From positions 187,728 through 225,966 of the forward strand of contig BLXT01003938.1 in the NCBI GenBank assembly GCA_019648995.1: 38,239 nt of DNA, read 5' to 3'. This document shows, in pieces, positions 1 to 9,728 of the stretch. Position numbers and translations under genes: made by a program. The notes beneath the pieces were generated by a model, which was not told where the DNA came from, ran no database searches, and was given only the letters and a program-made list of their open reading frames with translations. This DNA is from Plakobranchus ocellatus. Lineage: Eukaryota; Mollusca; Gastropoda; Plakobranchidae. Each line of letters opens with the position of its first letter. Position 1 is the stretch's first letter.

Positions 1-1281
1 GGTATACGTCTTTTTGTACTTCTAGAGCTCGTTCAATCAAAGTTCGCAGAATGTAGATAGCATTTTAACAGTTCATAGCAGACTGTAATATTATATAATG
101 AGAATCTTTGTAATTTTCTCATTCTTTACTTTATTTTCATATGGGTTGTTATACAAATTGTTTAGTTTTTTGTCATTTAGACGATAGAAAGTACAGACAA
201 GAAGCAAATTGAATTAAAGTTTATTCAGAAATAAAGCTTTGGGGTCATAATTCATAAATTACATTGTCGCACATTGGCACCAATATTACAAGTCATCAGC
301 AAGTCTTGAAGGATTTGACTAAAATTTTTTAACACATCTATAGTTTGGACAAATCAGAGTCTTGTAAAACAAGAAGCAAATGTGATTAAAAGCAAAAAAA
401 GAAATATACAGGGGAAAAAAGTGACTCCATATACTGGAAACAAGTGTAGGATAACTAGGCTTATGATCCTAATTTTTTTTCTTTTGTATATTTTGCATTG
501 TGAGAGAGTATGCTTTTACTTTTACTTTCATCTAATCTTAAGAAATCTAGCTACTCAGTAAATCTTGGTCAAACACAGAAGACCATGACTCTCATGGTAG
601 CCAAGTGCCCTATCAATCAAATTAGGCTTTAAACTAAATTTTTTAAAATGATTATACTTATTTATTTACTAGTAGGGTCCTTTGACTATAAAGCTTTGGC
701 TGCTCTTCTTCTTATTTCACTATGGGAGTGATCCATTCCTGTCAACTTTCTACAAATTTGCGGAGCATATCTAGTTTTAAAATGCTATTTGCCTGTTCTG
801 GACAATTTTTTAGATATTCAGAGTTATTGAGACAGTGGTGAATGGTCTGCATCTTGGTTTCTAGGTGTTTTCTGTGAAGTAGAACTGCATTGTTTTATTT
901 GCAGGAATATTTGGATTTCGTCTTAATATATACCTCCATCTTGTAGGGACAGGGGAGCCTTTTCATGCTTTTTGTAGAGTGAGGCATTTGATGATTTTTT
1001 TTTGGACAGTGGAAGCTGAAGACTTAATTTGTGAGTTGCTTTCTAGCAAATGGGTCAAATTTTTCTTCATCTAATTTTGCCATGGCCCATGTGCCACATT
1101 TTTACAATAGTATGGATTTAACTTATGCTTTATAACATTAGTCTTGTTATCTTTTAAGTTTTGTTTTCCTGTTCCATCTTTTCATTAAGTGTGTTAGGGG
1201 ACAGATGTTTAAGATGCTTGATGTCCTCTTTGCTCCATTGTAGCCACAGCGTGCCTATAGCTAGCATTTTAGGTTTCTCAG
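1..1281. other. No gene seen
   Basis: AT-rich sequence with homopolymer runs and short chance ORFs. No convincing exon, repeat boundary or RNA gene was seen on either strand. Confidence 0.6.
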
Positions 1282-1333
1282 GCCGGCACCGTCTGACCGA
1301 GGTCAGCATGAGGTCAGCCCGACCTTAGCGCAG
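1282..1333 (+). other. Candidate upstream micro-exon in a GC-rich island
   Basis: In otherwise AT-rich DNA, a 52-base GC-rich block is bounded by a good acceptor (ttttaggtttctcag) and a donor-like GCGCAG|GTAGCA. One frame is open: (x)PAPSDRGQHEVSPTLAQ, ending in phase 0, which fits the exon at 4335. The intron would contain the transposon remnant at 1927-2657. The same block carries two AGGTCA sites, so a regulatory or repeat origin is an alternative. Confidence 0.3.
1300..1316 (+). promoter_or_regulatory. AGGTCA direct repeat with 5-base spacer (DR5-like)
   Basis: Two perfect AGGTCA half-sites at 1300-1305 and 1311-1316 are separated by gcatg. In animals DR5 is the classic retinoic-acid-receptor/RXR spacing. 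The first half-site also forms an inverted pair with TGACC at 1294-1298. No promoter is identified next to it, so function is inference. Confidence 0.3.
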
Positions 1334-1926
1334 GTAGCATGTTCGCCTGTTAGCTTGAGTGTATTTTCGGGTTTCATGTTAATTTATTTTCATTACACAA
1401 CAAAACTATGAAAAATAATTTGTACTTATTTGAAACTAAGAAAAAACAGACAAGACATTTGAATTGTTAAAGCAAGAACGAAAGTAATACTTTAAGAAGT
1501 TATTTTTTTACTGTGAAATCAAATCATGGTAATTTTAAGTAATAATATACACTGGCCGTCATATTTTGCAAAGTCAAAAATTAAAATCGACACTTATGAT
1601 TTTTTTCAAATTCGGATGAAGGAATGACAAGAAGTATTACTTATAACTCACCAAATTTTGTAGCGTTAATAACAAAACTGTGTATGTAGTAGCTCAATCT
1701 TTCCATCCGCTCTTTTTTTAACTTTGCATTACTCCGTACGGACACATTTATGACTTTGCAATAACGAGTTTGTTTCTTTTATAATGCCGCGTATAAATAC
1801 AATAACACTTTTGGTTATTAAGTTTATACAAATATCACAGGAGGAAAATAAATACACTCTTGGAAAATAAAAATCAGCCCGTAAAACTTCACCAATAAAT
1901 TCTAAAATAATTATGCAATGAAAGCT

Positions 1927-2657
1927 TCACTTTCGAAGAACAGGTGCAATTTGAAGTAAATGTGATGTTAATATGTGATGCAATTTTTTAAGATCGTTTG
2001 TGAATCCATGTGCTCTGTGTTTCTCTATGTATGCTATCATCTGGTGACTGTTTTCTGTGCCCTGCTCTCCTAACAAACCTAGTCCTACCCTATATTGTTG
2101 TATGTGTGGAGTGCAGTGTTTTTCTAATATATGTTGCTTGGGTATGATTTTGTGTGGGAACATTCTTCTGTATACTGACATGTAGTTGTCTATTGCTGCT
2201 TGTATTTCTGGAAAAGAACTCTGTTGTATTGGTTTTGTGTGTGATATGGCGCTGTGAACTGTGCTGAATGCTTTGTTGAGTTCATTAAAGGTTATTTGTA
2301 TCGTGGCTGCCTCGTCAATGAGAAACGGGTGGCTTGTGAGTGTTTGTGTTTGTTTGACAATTGTTTCTGTAAGGTCTGTGTAAACTTTTTGTTGGAGACA
2401 CTTGTGACAGTGATTCCCTACAAATGACCTACTGTGGTATGCTTGTGGTGTAATCCTGTGTTCGTTTGGGGACTGGGTCTAATGCAGTGGCAATTGGGCC
2501 TGTTTTTGGCGTGAGGGGTTTATATGAAAGGCTGGAGAGAAGGTTTTCTATCATGTGTATGTTTTGTGCGTGTTTGTCAATATCACTTTGTGCTTCACTG
2601 AAAACTAAACAGCCCTCTTCGTGTTGTAATGTTGCCTCTAGCTCTTGATACTAACGC
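1927..2657 (-). pseudogene. Decayed transposon protein, C-terminal part
   Basis: Reading the minus strand, about 240 codons are open apart from one frameshift near 2440-2455. The upstream frame has EEGCLVFSEAQSDIDKHAQN and SYKPLTPKTGPIATALDPVP. The downstream frame has NHCHKCLQQKVYTDLTETIV, IIPKQHILEKHCTPHIQQY, RVGLGLLGEQGTENSHQMI and a stop at 1927. The KxHxLExH...GLGLLGEQGxExxH pattern is one I associate with multicopy transposon-like proteins of aquatic invertebrates; I do not assign a superfamily. It is more GC-rich than its surroundings and has no start codon or visible element ends, so it is an old fragment. Confidence 0.6.
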
Positions 2658-3276
2658 CACTTGTTAATCAAAGCAAAACTCTTTACACACATAAACTTTG
2701 AATGAGTATCCTCATTGTCTTCATCAATATTTAGTACATAAATAAGCAAAATGTCTCCGGACAGATGAGCACATTTGTGCACTCTGTTGTTTTTTTTTTT
2801 CTTTGCTTCTTTGTAATGCAAATATTACCACAAATTCGACATAAAGCTTGTACACAGCGTGTGTGGCTCTCAAAGGAATGCTCCATACTGAGTTATCCTA
2901 AATCAAGCAAAAGAAGTAAAATATAAACAGCAATTTCACACAATTAACTTTTCATTAACGCAATGCAACTTATTTCAGATGAAGCACAAATTTCTATAGA
3001 TTCAAACAGAAAAACCACTTCTTAAATTGCAAGGGTCCTTTTTTTTTTTTTACAGACAATTAAAAATGAACTGCATAAATTTAAAGTGCAAAACTATGAT
3101 TATTTATAGGTGAATTTAACTTGTAAATGAGACTTACACAATTTTTTACAGAAACACCAATTATATTACGTCGTAAAGATCAAATTCAGAAGATAAAAAT
3201 GAGTGGAAGAACTATGTTTATACTCTGAGTAGTTTTAGCAATAAATTGCTGTAAAGAAAGCAGATTTTCAGTTTTA

Positions 3277-3718
3277 TTGTTAGTTTCACGGCTAACACGC
3301 GCCTGTATGCACGGTGCATTGGGATCCCATAACAGGTGCTTGATTGACGGCAGCAAATGTGACTTGCTGCAAATAAGCTTAACTCTCCTAAGTTCTCCGG
3401 TCCTTTTTATCAGCCCGGCTCGCAGCTCGCAACTAAGTTACAAGATACCGGGGAAAATGTGACGCTGTGTAGCGAGCTAAATTTTTCCGCGATTTTCCAG
3501 TTTTCTGTGACTTTTCTCATGTATGTGCATTCTGTTTTGCCAACATTCACTTTTTGGTTTTTTTTTTCCCCAATAAAGTCAATATCAATGGCGTGTATCA
3601 TTACTTGGGGGATGGACAATGTTGTTTGTTGTTGCTTGTTATGTGCAGTCCTGATATCCTTTAAAGGGTGTCCTAGATAAACTTTAAAAGTGAAAAGGTT
3701 ATACACACACAGTACCAT
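3277..3718. other. CpG-rich patch with several open frames
   Basis: About 3280-3500 is conspicuously rich in CpG (acacgcgcctg, gacggcag, gctcgcagctcgc, tccgcg) compared with the rest. Frames are open on both strands, including a 102-codon minus frame over 3410-3718 with IDIDFIGEKKNQKVNVGKTE. No frame has both a good start and splice sites. It could be the promoter and non-coding first exon of the plus-strand gene, or a fragment of a younger repeat. Confidence 0.35.
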
Positions 3719-4334
3719 GCTTCCAATAATTTTTTTTAGATTATCACGGTTGTAACTTGTGCAAAAATGTTAAAGATGAAGCAAACTTATTATAGTCACA
3801 TATATATTTGAAGAATTCTTTGAAAACATCTTGTATAATTATCACTCTCTTTGTGGAATTTCTGATTAAGAGGAAGCACTGGATATTGAAAAAAAAAAAG
3901 AAAATAACAAATGGACCTGAGGCTAAAATTTACTGGCCCCAACCAGTGTGATTCCTGGCACAAATTATTGACCACATCTCCATGAACTCTGTCATGTCAC
4001 CAAAGTTTATCTTTGCCACATCATAAATAGTCATCATTGCAGATATAGATATACTTTTTTACAGAGAACTAAGACAGCGGGTAAACATATTGCGTTTTGC
4101 ACTATAAATTGACCGTAGTACATTTTTAACCTGTGGGTGACATTAGGAAATTATATTTATAATCGTTTTATTTTGATGCCATCAAATAGCAGGTAGATAA
4201 TTGAAGTCCTGAATAAAATTAGTTATGAACTTTTATTGTTGTTGTAATTTTTTTTCTTTCACGGTTTTATATCATTTTATTTATTGTCATTTACAACATT
4301 TTTTTCCCATTATCTCTACTTCTCATAACAAAAG

Positions 4335-4495
4335 GTTAGCTTGTTAAACGTGAAAGAATTAATTTTGGAGGAGGAGGCATGGCTAAACATACATAGTGGA
4401 CACTTGAAACTTAAGTCACGAAACATTACCTGGGCTAACTATGCAAGCATGTCAGAGGAGTCCAAGTTTGCTCATTCAGCTGACAACCCTAACTG
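4335..4495 (+). CDS. Exon of the unrecognised plus-strand gene
   Basis: Acceptor after a long pyrimidine tract (cattatctctacttctcat, then aacaaaag); donor AACTG|GTAAGT. Fifty-three codons plus two bases, starting VSLLNVKELILEEEAWLN and ending HSADNPN(W). An in-frame TAA just before the acceptor shows that the exon starts here, or four bases later at the alternative AG in ggttag. Confidence 0.75.
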
Positions 4496-7400
4496 GTAAG
4501 TTATAACATTGCATATCATATTTCATATCATATATTTATCACGCTTGCCAACATCTCAGTTTCACAGGAAAAATATCCCGATGACAGTCAAAATTACTGG
4601 TATGAGCCAGCTCTGCTAAAATCCCGATGAGCTATTCTACTGAGGGAAAAAGATTGTTCATTTTTTTCATATAAGTTCGGCAAATTTCATTAAAATTATT
4701 GTACTATTTAAATATTAATAAAACATCACCCATGAGTGAATCGATAGTCCTTATCTGTCTATCATCTCACGTTTTTCACTCTTTTTCGAGGTGTACGTTC
4801 AACAGTGCTGTTCGCAGAGAGAACAGATAAAGTCCAACCCATTTTTGCCATGTTTAGGCATGTTTACCTACATGCTTTGCTGCATTCCCTGTAGGCTGGC
4901 TGAGCTATCAAGCTATCAATGGCAGAACCAAACAAGTTCTAATTTCTTAATTATATATTCTTCTTTGTCTAGGTTTTGCTGTCACTAGCTTTCAATAGCA
5001 GTGTTCTGTGTTTCAAAACTTTATATCCTCCAAAGATGACTTGCATTTAAGATCTACCTTTACATTTTATTCTACTGTTCAAGCAATATAAACTATAAGT
5101 GTCTATTTTCAAAATTATTTTTATATTATCAGTTAGATGATAAATTCTAGATGTAGGCTTAGATTCCAGTATTTGAAAGAATTTTTTTCTTGCACTTAGC
5201 CTTCTGCAGAACATCTCATGACTTGGGGCTGCTAATCTTCTGAACCAGCAGAGATTCAATAATAATTTTTGTGTGCACCTAGTAGCAGACTGAATTCTAT
5301 TATTTGTTCACAAAAAGAATCCAAACCATTTTTTCCCACTTCCAGTGAATTTTAGATATGGCTGGGAATGCGTGTCTGAGATTCATTGTAAAAACGAAAG
5401 AAATGTTACAATTTTGAACAAATATTAATGGTTGATTGAATTATTCATTTATTTTTACAGAAACTTCAATTGCATTTTTTCTCAAAGCATATTTTTCATA
5501 AAAGAAAATCTATCGCTTTTCAGGTTTATGAAATTTGGCCTAGCAGTTGTCACTGATATTCTAAATCATAGGCTTTTTAAAAATTTGAATTATTCTCATG
5601 AAGAAATAGAGGTAAAAACTGCTTTCATTTGGAGATGGAAAAATGCTATTAAAAAAGAGATCTCTCTAATGCTTCTCATTTCAGTACATATCCATTAAGT
5701 TTTGAGAGATTTAACTTTAGTTTAACTATTGGAAAAGTTGCATTACAATACACCTCAGACTCAATGAACTAGCTCAGTCATTTTTACAAGTTCATTGGAT
5801 GCAAGGTTCAATGGAGCCAAGGTCATACAATATTCTAGCCTTCAATCTCAACACTTGCTTAGACATTTAGACCTGTACAAGCCAATTCCCCTCTATCCAC
5901 AACCCTCCTTTTGCTCCTTCTTCTCCCCCACGCCATCCGTTTTCATTCTTGTTGATTTGGACATCCCAGGTGTTGTGAACCATAAGATAAATAACCCAGC
6001 CTCATGGACTTGCAAAAGCTTTTTTGCCCAGCAAGCCTACAAGAAACCTGGGCTAGGCAAAGGTGGCCAGAGATGCTTAACTGTCTTGATTACATTCGCT
6101 ATCAGACAGGTCGTCTAGATACAGCCACTATTTATCCTTCCCGTCCACCATCCATGTTTCCGCGGCTTTGGCTCTTTGTTCTCATATCACATTCCTCCAT
6201 GCGTGGCTGTTTGTTGGCTACCACCTCCATCCACCCCCCACCCCTTCCTCTCCTCCTCTCTATTAATTATTTTCACCATATGTGTCCATGCTTGGTTCTA
6301 CCCTTCCCTTATACATGTAATGTAGCTTACTGCATGCAGTGCACTTATCGGTATATTACATGTCAGGCGACAGAGAACCTTGTGATTGAATTTCAACTAG
6401 ATTTATCCACAAATGTGTAGAAAAGCGTTTGATTGTAGCCTTGTCCACATTTGTGCTTTGTTGAATGGATAGGTCTGGGATAAGTTTGTTAAATACAAGA
6501 TATTTTAAGAGAGTCAAAGAAGGGGAAAAAATGGGGATTTTTCTCTATTCGTTGAATGCATAATGTTTTTTTTAATCCAAATTTGTTGGATTCGAGGTGC
6601 ACAGTATTAGCTCATTGAAGTTCAATATGGTGGTCATTACCATGGTAACCTATTGTGAAAATTTTTTTCCAACGTTTTTCACTCAAATTTTACCATGGAA
6701 AATTCACTGGCAAACCCCACTCTTTCTTATTCTTCTCCAGTCTCAAAACAATAGATAGGCCAATGCCTTTCTATTTGTTATATATTGCTTACAGTGAAAG
6801 ACGTATTTTTGTAGAATGCTATAGACCACAACATTGCCAGATGAACAAACTAGTTTTTTTTGTGTGTGTGTGCGCGCGCGCAGTTTTTTTTTTAATTGAT
6901 AGGAACAGCAGCACTACAGAGTCAAAAGGCTACCCTTTTGTACAATTAATTTACCCCCATCCCTCTCCAATTTCTCTCAGCAACCAAAATTTCCACCCGT
7001 TCAAATTTCACAATTTTGGTATAGGCATGTTGTGGTTTTCCACTTTATGTCATCTTTTTTTCACACTGCCTGTCCCTGTATCAAGTCAGATCTTCCCTTA
7101 TCCAAAGTAGAATTACATTTTCATGAAGTTCATACAAGGCCTAAGTAAAAAAAGAGGTTTTAAAGCCATCATGTTGCTTGAATATTTATTTTTCATCTTT
7201 TGAGATTTTAATGCTGATCTTTTTACCATCTTTGATTCTACTCCAGGACCGTTTTTGAACAGCATGGTAAAATTGATATACACAGCTTGGGTCCATTGAC
7301 AGGGCTGCTTGAAGTTTTTGCCGGCAAAATTATAAAATATGGTGTCCACAAGGTGAAGTATACATTCTAGACATCAGACTTGCCAACTTGCACAATATCA

Positions 7401-9239
7401 ATCTTTACAATCATGACATGTACCACACTCAAACTATCGTATCACAAATAACATGTTCAAGCTATTTCATTATGACAGATAGCACAATCAGCCTATCTCC
7501 TAGCTAGCTGGTGATGTCTTAAAAAGGGGTGAGGTGTGCATTTTTACAGTACAGACCAAGAAAATGTGATGTAAATATGTAAGTCTGTGATGGGGAAATA
7601 ACCACACAACTTTTGATGGTGGTGACACCTTGCTTACATTTTGATTGTAGACTCAGCCCACATTGTAGGCTTGATAATGGTATAACAAGAATTTTAGGGC
7701 ACCTGCTAAGAGTCATCTTATGCTGGCACCTGATTGGATGAATTGATGCTGCCAACTTTTTAGATACTTTGTGGAGCTGTGTCAAATGTTGTAAGAGAAT
7801 TTGAAACCTTTTTTTTTCTCTATTGGTATCACATAAGGATCATAAAACTAAACTTTTTAAACATATCCTCTTCTGAGGGCAATAGAGAGTTTATGCTTAC
7901 TGTCTTTTTTTATATTCTGTCATGGATCAGCAATTCATCGTTTTTATGATTAAATTGGGTGCTGTTTAGTGGTTTCTTTGTTTCCTTCTCTTATTAAAAA
8001 TTTAGGAATGATTTCTTGTAACCTAAATATTTCACTATTTGAAGAGCTTCAATATCACTTTATATTCTGGTTTCAGCTTGAGATGTGTAACTCAGTAGGT
8101 GCTAAAGCTGTGAACAATACCCCCCCTTGTACGGTCTACCATTACTTATAAATACTCTTAACAGTGAAAGCAGTTGTCAAATGAACTGAAACTTGAACAA
8201 AAAAGTTATTATTGCTTAGTCATTGCTACATTTGCAATAGTCATTATCTTTTTATTCGCTTTAAGCCAATTTCAACCATTGAAAAGTTCAGGAAAAATTG
8301 TTCTGTATCTGGTAATTAATGGAACTGCCAACTATTGCTCGCTGGTTTTGACTATGGGAATTCTTGCTATTGCTGTTGAGAAATGTGCCTGAAACACATA
8401 TTCAGAAGCAGATTAAAAACAGGAAGTAAATGTTAAATTGAAAGCAAGGAGGTGTATAGGAAATTCTACTTTCTATGTTCATTTTGCTGCATGAAGAAAC
8501 AATCCTTAATTATAAAGTATCGATTTAAACATAAAACAAACTGTGCCATAATAGGATACTTTTAAATCAAAATTCTGGCGACTGTACAAATCATTCAGGG
8601 AGTTAAAATCTATTTGGTTTAAAGTTTTGCTTTTTACTTCTGGTTCAAAAGTTTGATTTAAGTGACGGTCTACACTTCCAGCAAATGTTAAAAGGTATCA
8701 TATTAGATTTTCTCAGAATACACATTTCTCTCATGAAATTACTTAACATGTGTAATAGTCCTATTTCCATAAGCATATAATATGAATGCAAGTTCAGAAC
8801 CAGGTACTGAATCTGTATAACCTTCTGAGCCTTATTCTTTTGTTTTGTATGTTGTGTATTGCTAATTATTTGAATGCATGTTTGTTTTTTTGCTTTATGC
8901 AACAAAGAAAATAAAAGTTGTTGTTACAGCTTAATCGTTTCTTTAATGACGCTGTAAAACGTGTCTGTCTACTTCTGAGTGTTTTTCTACGCGAAGAGTT
9001 TTTTTTTTATATGGACATTCTTTTAGAATAATAACCATTTTCTTAAAATTTTATATTTCAAAACGATTTTCGTTTTCATATTCAATCAGTTGTGCAGAGC
9101 ACATAAACCAAGGGTAATGTCAGAGGCACAAGTCTAATTAATTTTGACAGGTTTTTCTTTTTGGCCTTTGTTTCAGACGGTTCGAATAATGGAGGAACTT
9201 CTATCTGAAAAATCTGGCAAATCTGGCTTTGACTCCTGA
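4335..9239 (+). CDS. Unrecognised spliced gene, 3' part (six exons)
   Basis: Rebuilt by eye from splice sites. Exons are 4335-4495, 5524-5611, 7086-7144, 7247-7352, 8077-8094 (uncertain) and 9177-9239, giving about 164 residues and stop TGA at 9237-9239. Each junction agrees in phase: TG|G gives Trp between exons 1 and 2, AA|G gives Lys between exons 3 and 4, and the others fall between codons. Peptide landmarks, in order: EEEAWLNIHSGHLKLKSRN, SMSEESKFAHSADNPNW, FMKFGLAVVTDILNHRLFKN, SDLPLSKVELHFHEVHTRP, FEQHGKIDIHSLGPLTGLLE, MEELLSEKSGKSGFDS. I see no signal peptide or membrane helix; the sequence looks soluble and mostly helical. I do not recognise the family. The 5' end is not found, though a small candidate exon lies at 1282-1333. 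A polyadenylation signal follows at 9329. Confidence 0.72.
5524..5611 (+). CDS. Exon of the unrecognised plus-strand gene
   Basis: Acceptor tatcgcttttcag, donor ATAGAG|GTAAAA. The first base completes TG|G (Trp), and the peptide runs FMKFGLAVVTDILNHRLFKN then LNYSHEEIE. The frame stays open past the donor to 5698, but a second good acceptor (cttctcatttcag at 5685) gives only a six-codon tail. Confidence 0.75.
5612..7085. other. Intron with a pyrimidine-rich block
   Basis: Intron of the plus-strand gene. Between about 5870 and 6310 the plus strand is unusually C/T-rich and two frames stay open for over 100 codons (5795-6118 and 6004-6420). One contains LQETWARQRWPEMLNCLDYI and a donor-like CAGACAG|GTCGTC at 6109. 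Its phase does not fit the exons on either side, so I treat it as an old repeat or chance ORF. An (GT)/(GC) run lies at about 6860-6880. Confidence 0.4.
7086..7144 (+). CDS. Small exon of the unrecognised plus-strand gene
   Basis: Nineteen codons plus two bases: SDLPLSKVELHFHEVHTRP. The acceptor tract is cactgcctgtccctgtatcaag; the donor is CCTAA|GTAAAA. It is the only exon found that joins the phase-0 end at 5611 to the exon at 7247, which needs two carried bases. Confidence 0.62.
7247..7352 (+). CDS. Exon of the unrecognised plus-strand gene
   Basis: Acceptor tttgattctactccag; donor CCACAAG|GTGAAG. One base completes Lys, then 35 codons: TVFEQHGKIDIHSLGPLTGL then LEVFAGKIIKYGVHK. The other two forward frames contain early stops. 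The longer opposite-strand ORF over the same bases is a shadow. Confidence 0.75.
8077..8151 (+). CDS. Micro-exon or alternative terminal exon
   Basis: A very good acceptor (cactttatattctggtttcag) precedes CTT GAG ATG. Two readings are possible. It may be an 18-nt micro-exon 8077-8094 (LEMCNS) leaving by TCA|GTAGGT and joining phase 0 to the last exon. Or it may be an alternative last exon reading on to the TAA at 8149-8151 (LEMCNSVGAKAVNNTPPCTV then YHYL). It could also be skipped, since 7352 and 9177 are both phase 0. Confidence 0.45.
   Translation, partial: LEMCNSVGAKAVNNTPPCTVYHYL
9177..9239 (+). CDS. Terminal exon of the unrecognised plus-strand gene
   Basis: A strong pyrimidine tract (tttttggcctttgtttcag) precedes ACG GTT. 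Twenty codons, TVRIMEELLSEKSGKSGFDS, then TGA. The Ser/Gly/Lys-rich end and immediate stop are typical of a last coding exon. A polyadenylation signal lies 90 bases downstream. Confidence 0.7.
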   Translation, partial: TVRIMEELLSEKSGKSGFDS

Positions 9240-9328
9240 TGCAACACAGTCAAGCCAGTAGAGTGAGATTATGTAGATAAGATAAAAGAGGCATAATAGC
9301 AGAAGGAAAACCCATCATGTGCAATGTC

Positions 9329-9334
9329 AATAAA
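9329..9334 (+). promoter_or_regulatory. Polyadenylation signal AATAAA
   Basis: AATAAA lies 90 bases after the stop of the plus-strand gene, followed by a T/G-rich stretch (tgtatttgttgcctg). Such hexamers are frequent in AT-rich DNA, so position rather than sequence is the main support. Confidence 0.5.
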
Positions 9335-9477
9335 TTAATGTATTTGTTGCCTGAGATTAAAAACAGCCCTAAATTTTATTTTAAAATTCTACTCTATTAC
9401 AAGGCAATTCTTGTTGTTGACGATAAAGGAGCCTATTTTGCTGGCCTTATATGAATTTGAGCATAATATGTGGTGAG

Positions 9478-9728
9478 TTTAACTCACTCGCTGCCGAGGC
9501 CGAACAGTTTCGGTCTATCTATTTGTACCGCCCGCTGCCGAGACCGAACCCCTTCGGTCTGATAAATAGCACTCTACGGCCTACATTGACCGAAGTGTTT
9601 CGGCCTTGGCAGGCTACGTGCTCTAGTGATATAAATAAGGGAGAAGTGAATTTTTAAAAACTATATAAAACCCCCCGGCAGTCCTCATATTATGACTCTT
9701 TAAAGTGTCCGGCAGCGAGTGAGTTAAA
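9478..9728. mobile_element. TTAA-flanked MITE with internal hairpins (about 250 bp)
   Basis: A perfect 19-bp terminal inverted repeat, TTTAACTCACTCGCTGCCG at 9478-9496, is matched by its complement at 9710-9728. TTAA lies at each outer end, as expected for piggyBac-type target duplication. There is no transposase. The left half holds three similar palindromes: CCGAACAGTTTCGG, CCGAACCCCTTCGG and CCGAAGTGTTTCGG. It is much more GC-rich than its flanks. Superfamily assignment rests on the TTAA only. Confidence 0.8.

Noticed and set aside
6004..6420. 138-codon plus-strand ORF containing LQETWARQRWPEMLNCLDYI.
   Set aside because: Looks coding at its start, but its phases do not fit either neighbouring exon and the rest is a Pro/Leu/Ser-rich translation of a pyrimidine-rich tract. 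Recorded as an intron feature, not a gene.
6655..7110. 151-codon plus-strand ORF.
   Set aside because: Low-complexity Phe-rich translation across GT/GC repeats; its last part overlaps the real small exon 7086-7144 in another frame.
7113..7349. Minus-strand ORF of 78 codons.
   Set aside because: Antisense shadow of the plus-strand exon 7247-7352, which has proper splice sites and phase.
8174..8392. Plus-strand ORF of 72 codons with two hydrophobic segments.
   Set aside because: Acceptor is weak (gtgaaagcag); it lies where the 3' region of an alternative transcript or an intron would be, and hydrophobic frames are common by chance in AT-rich DNA.
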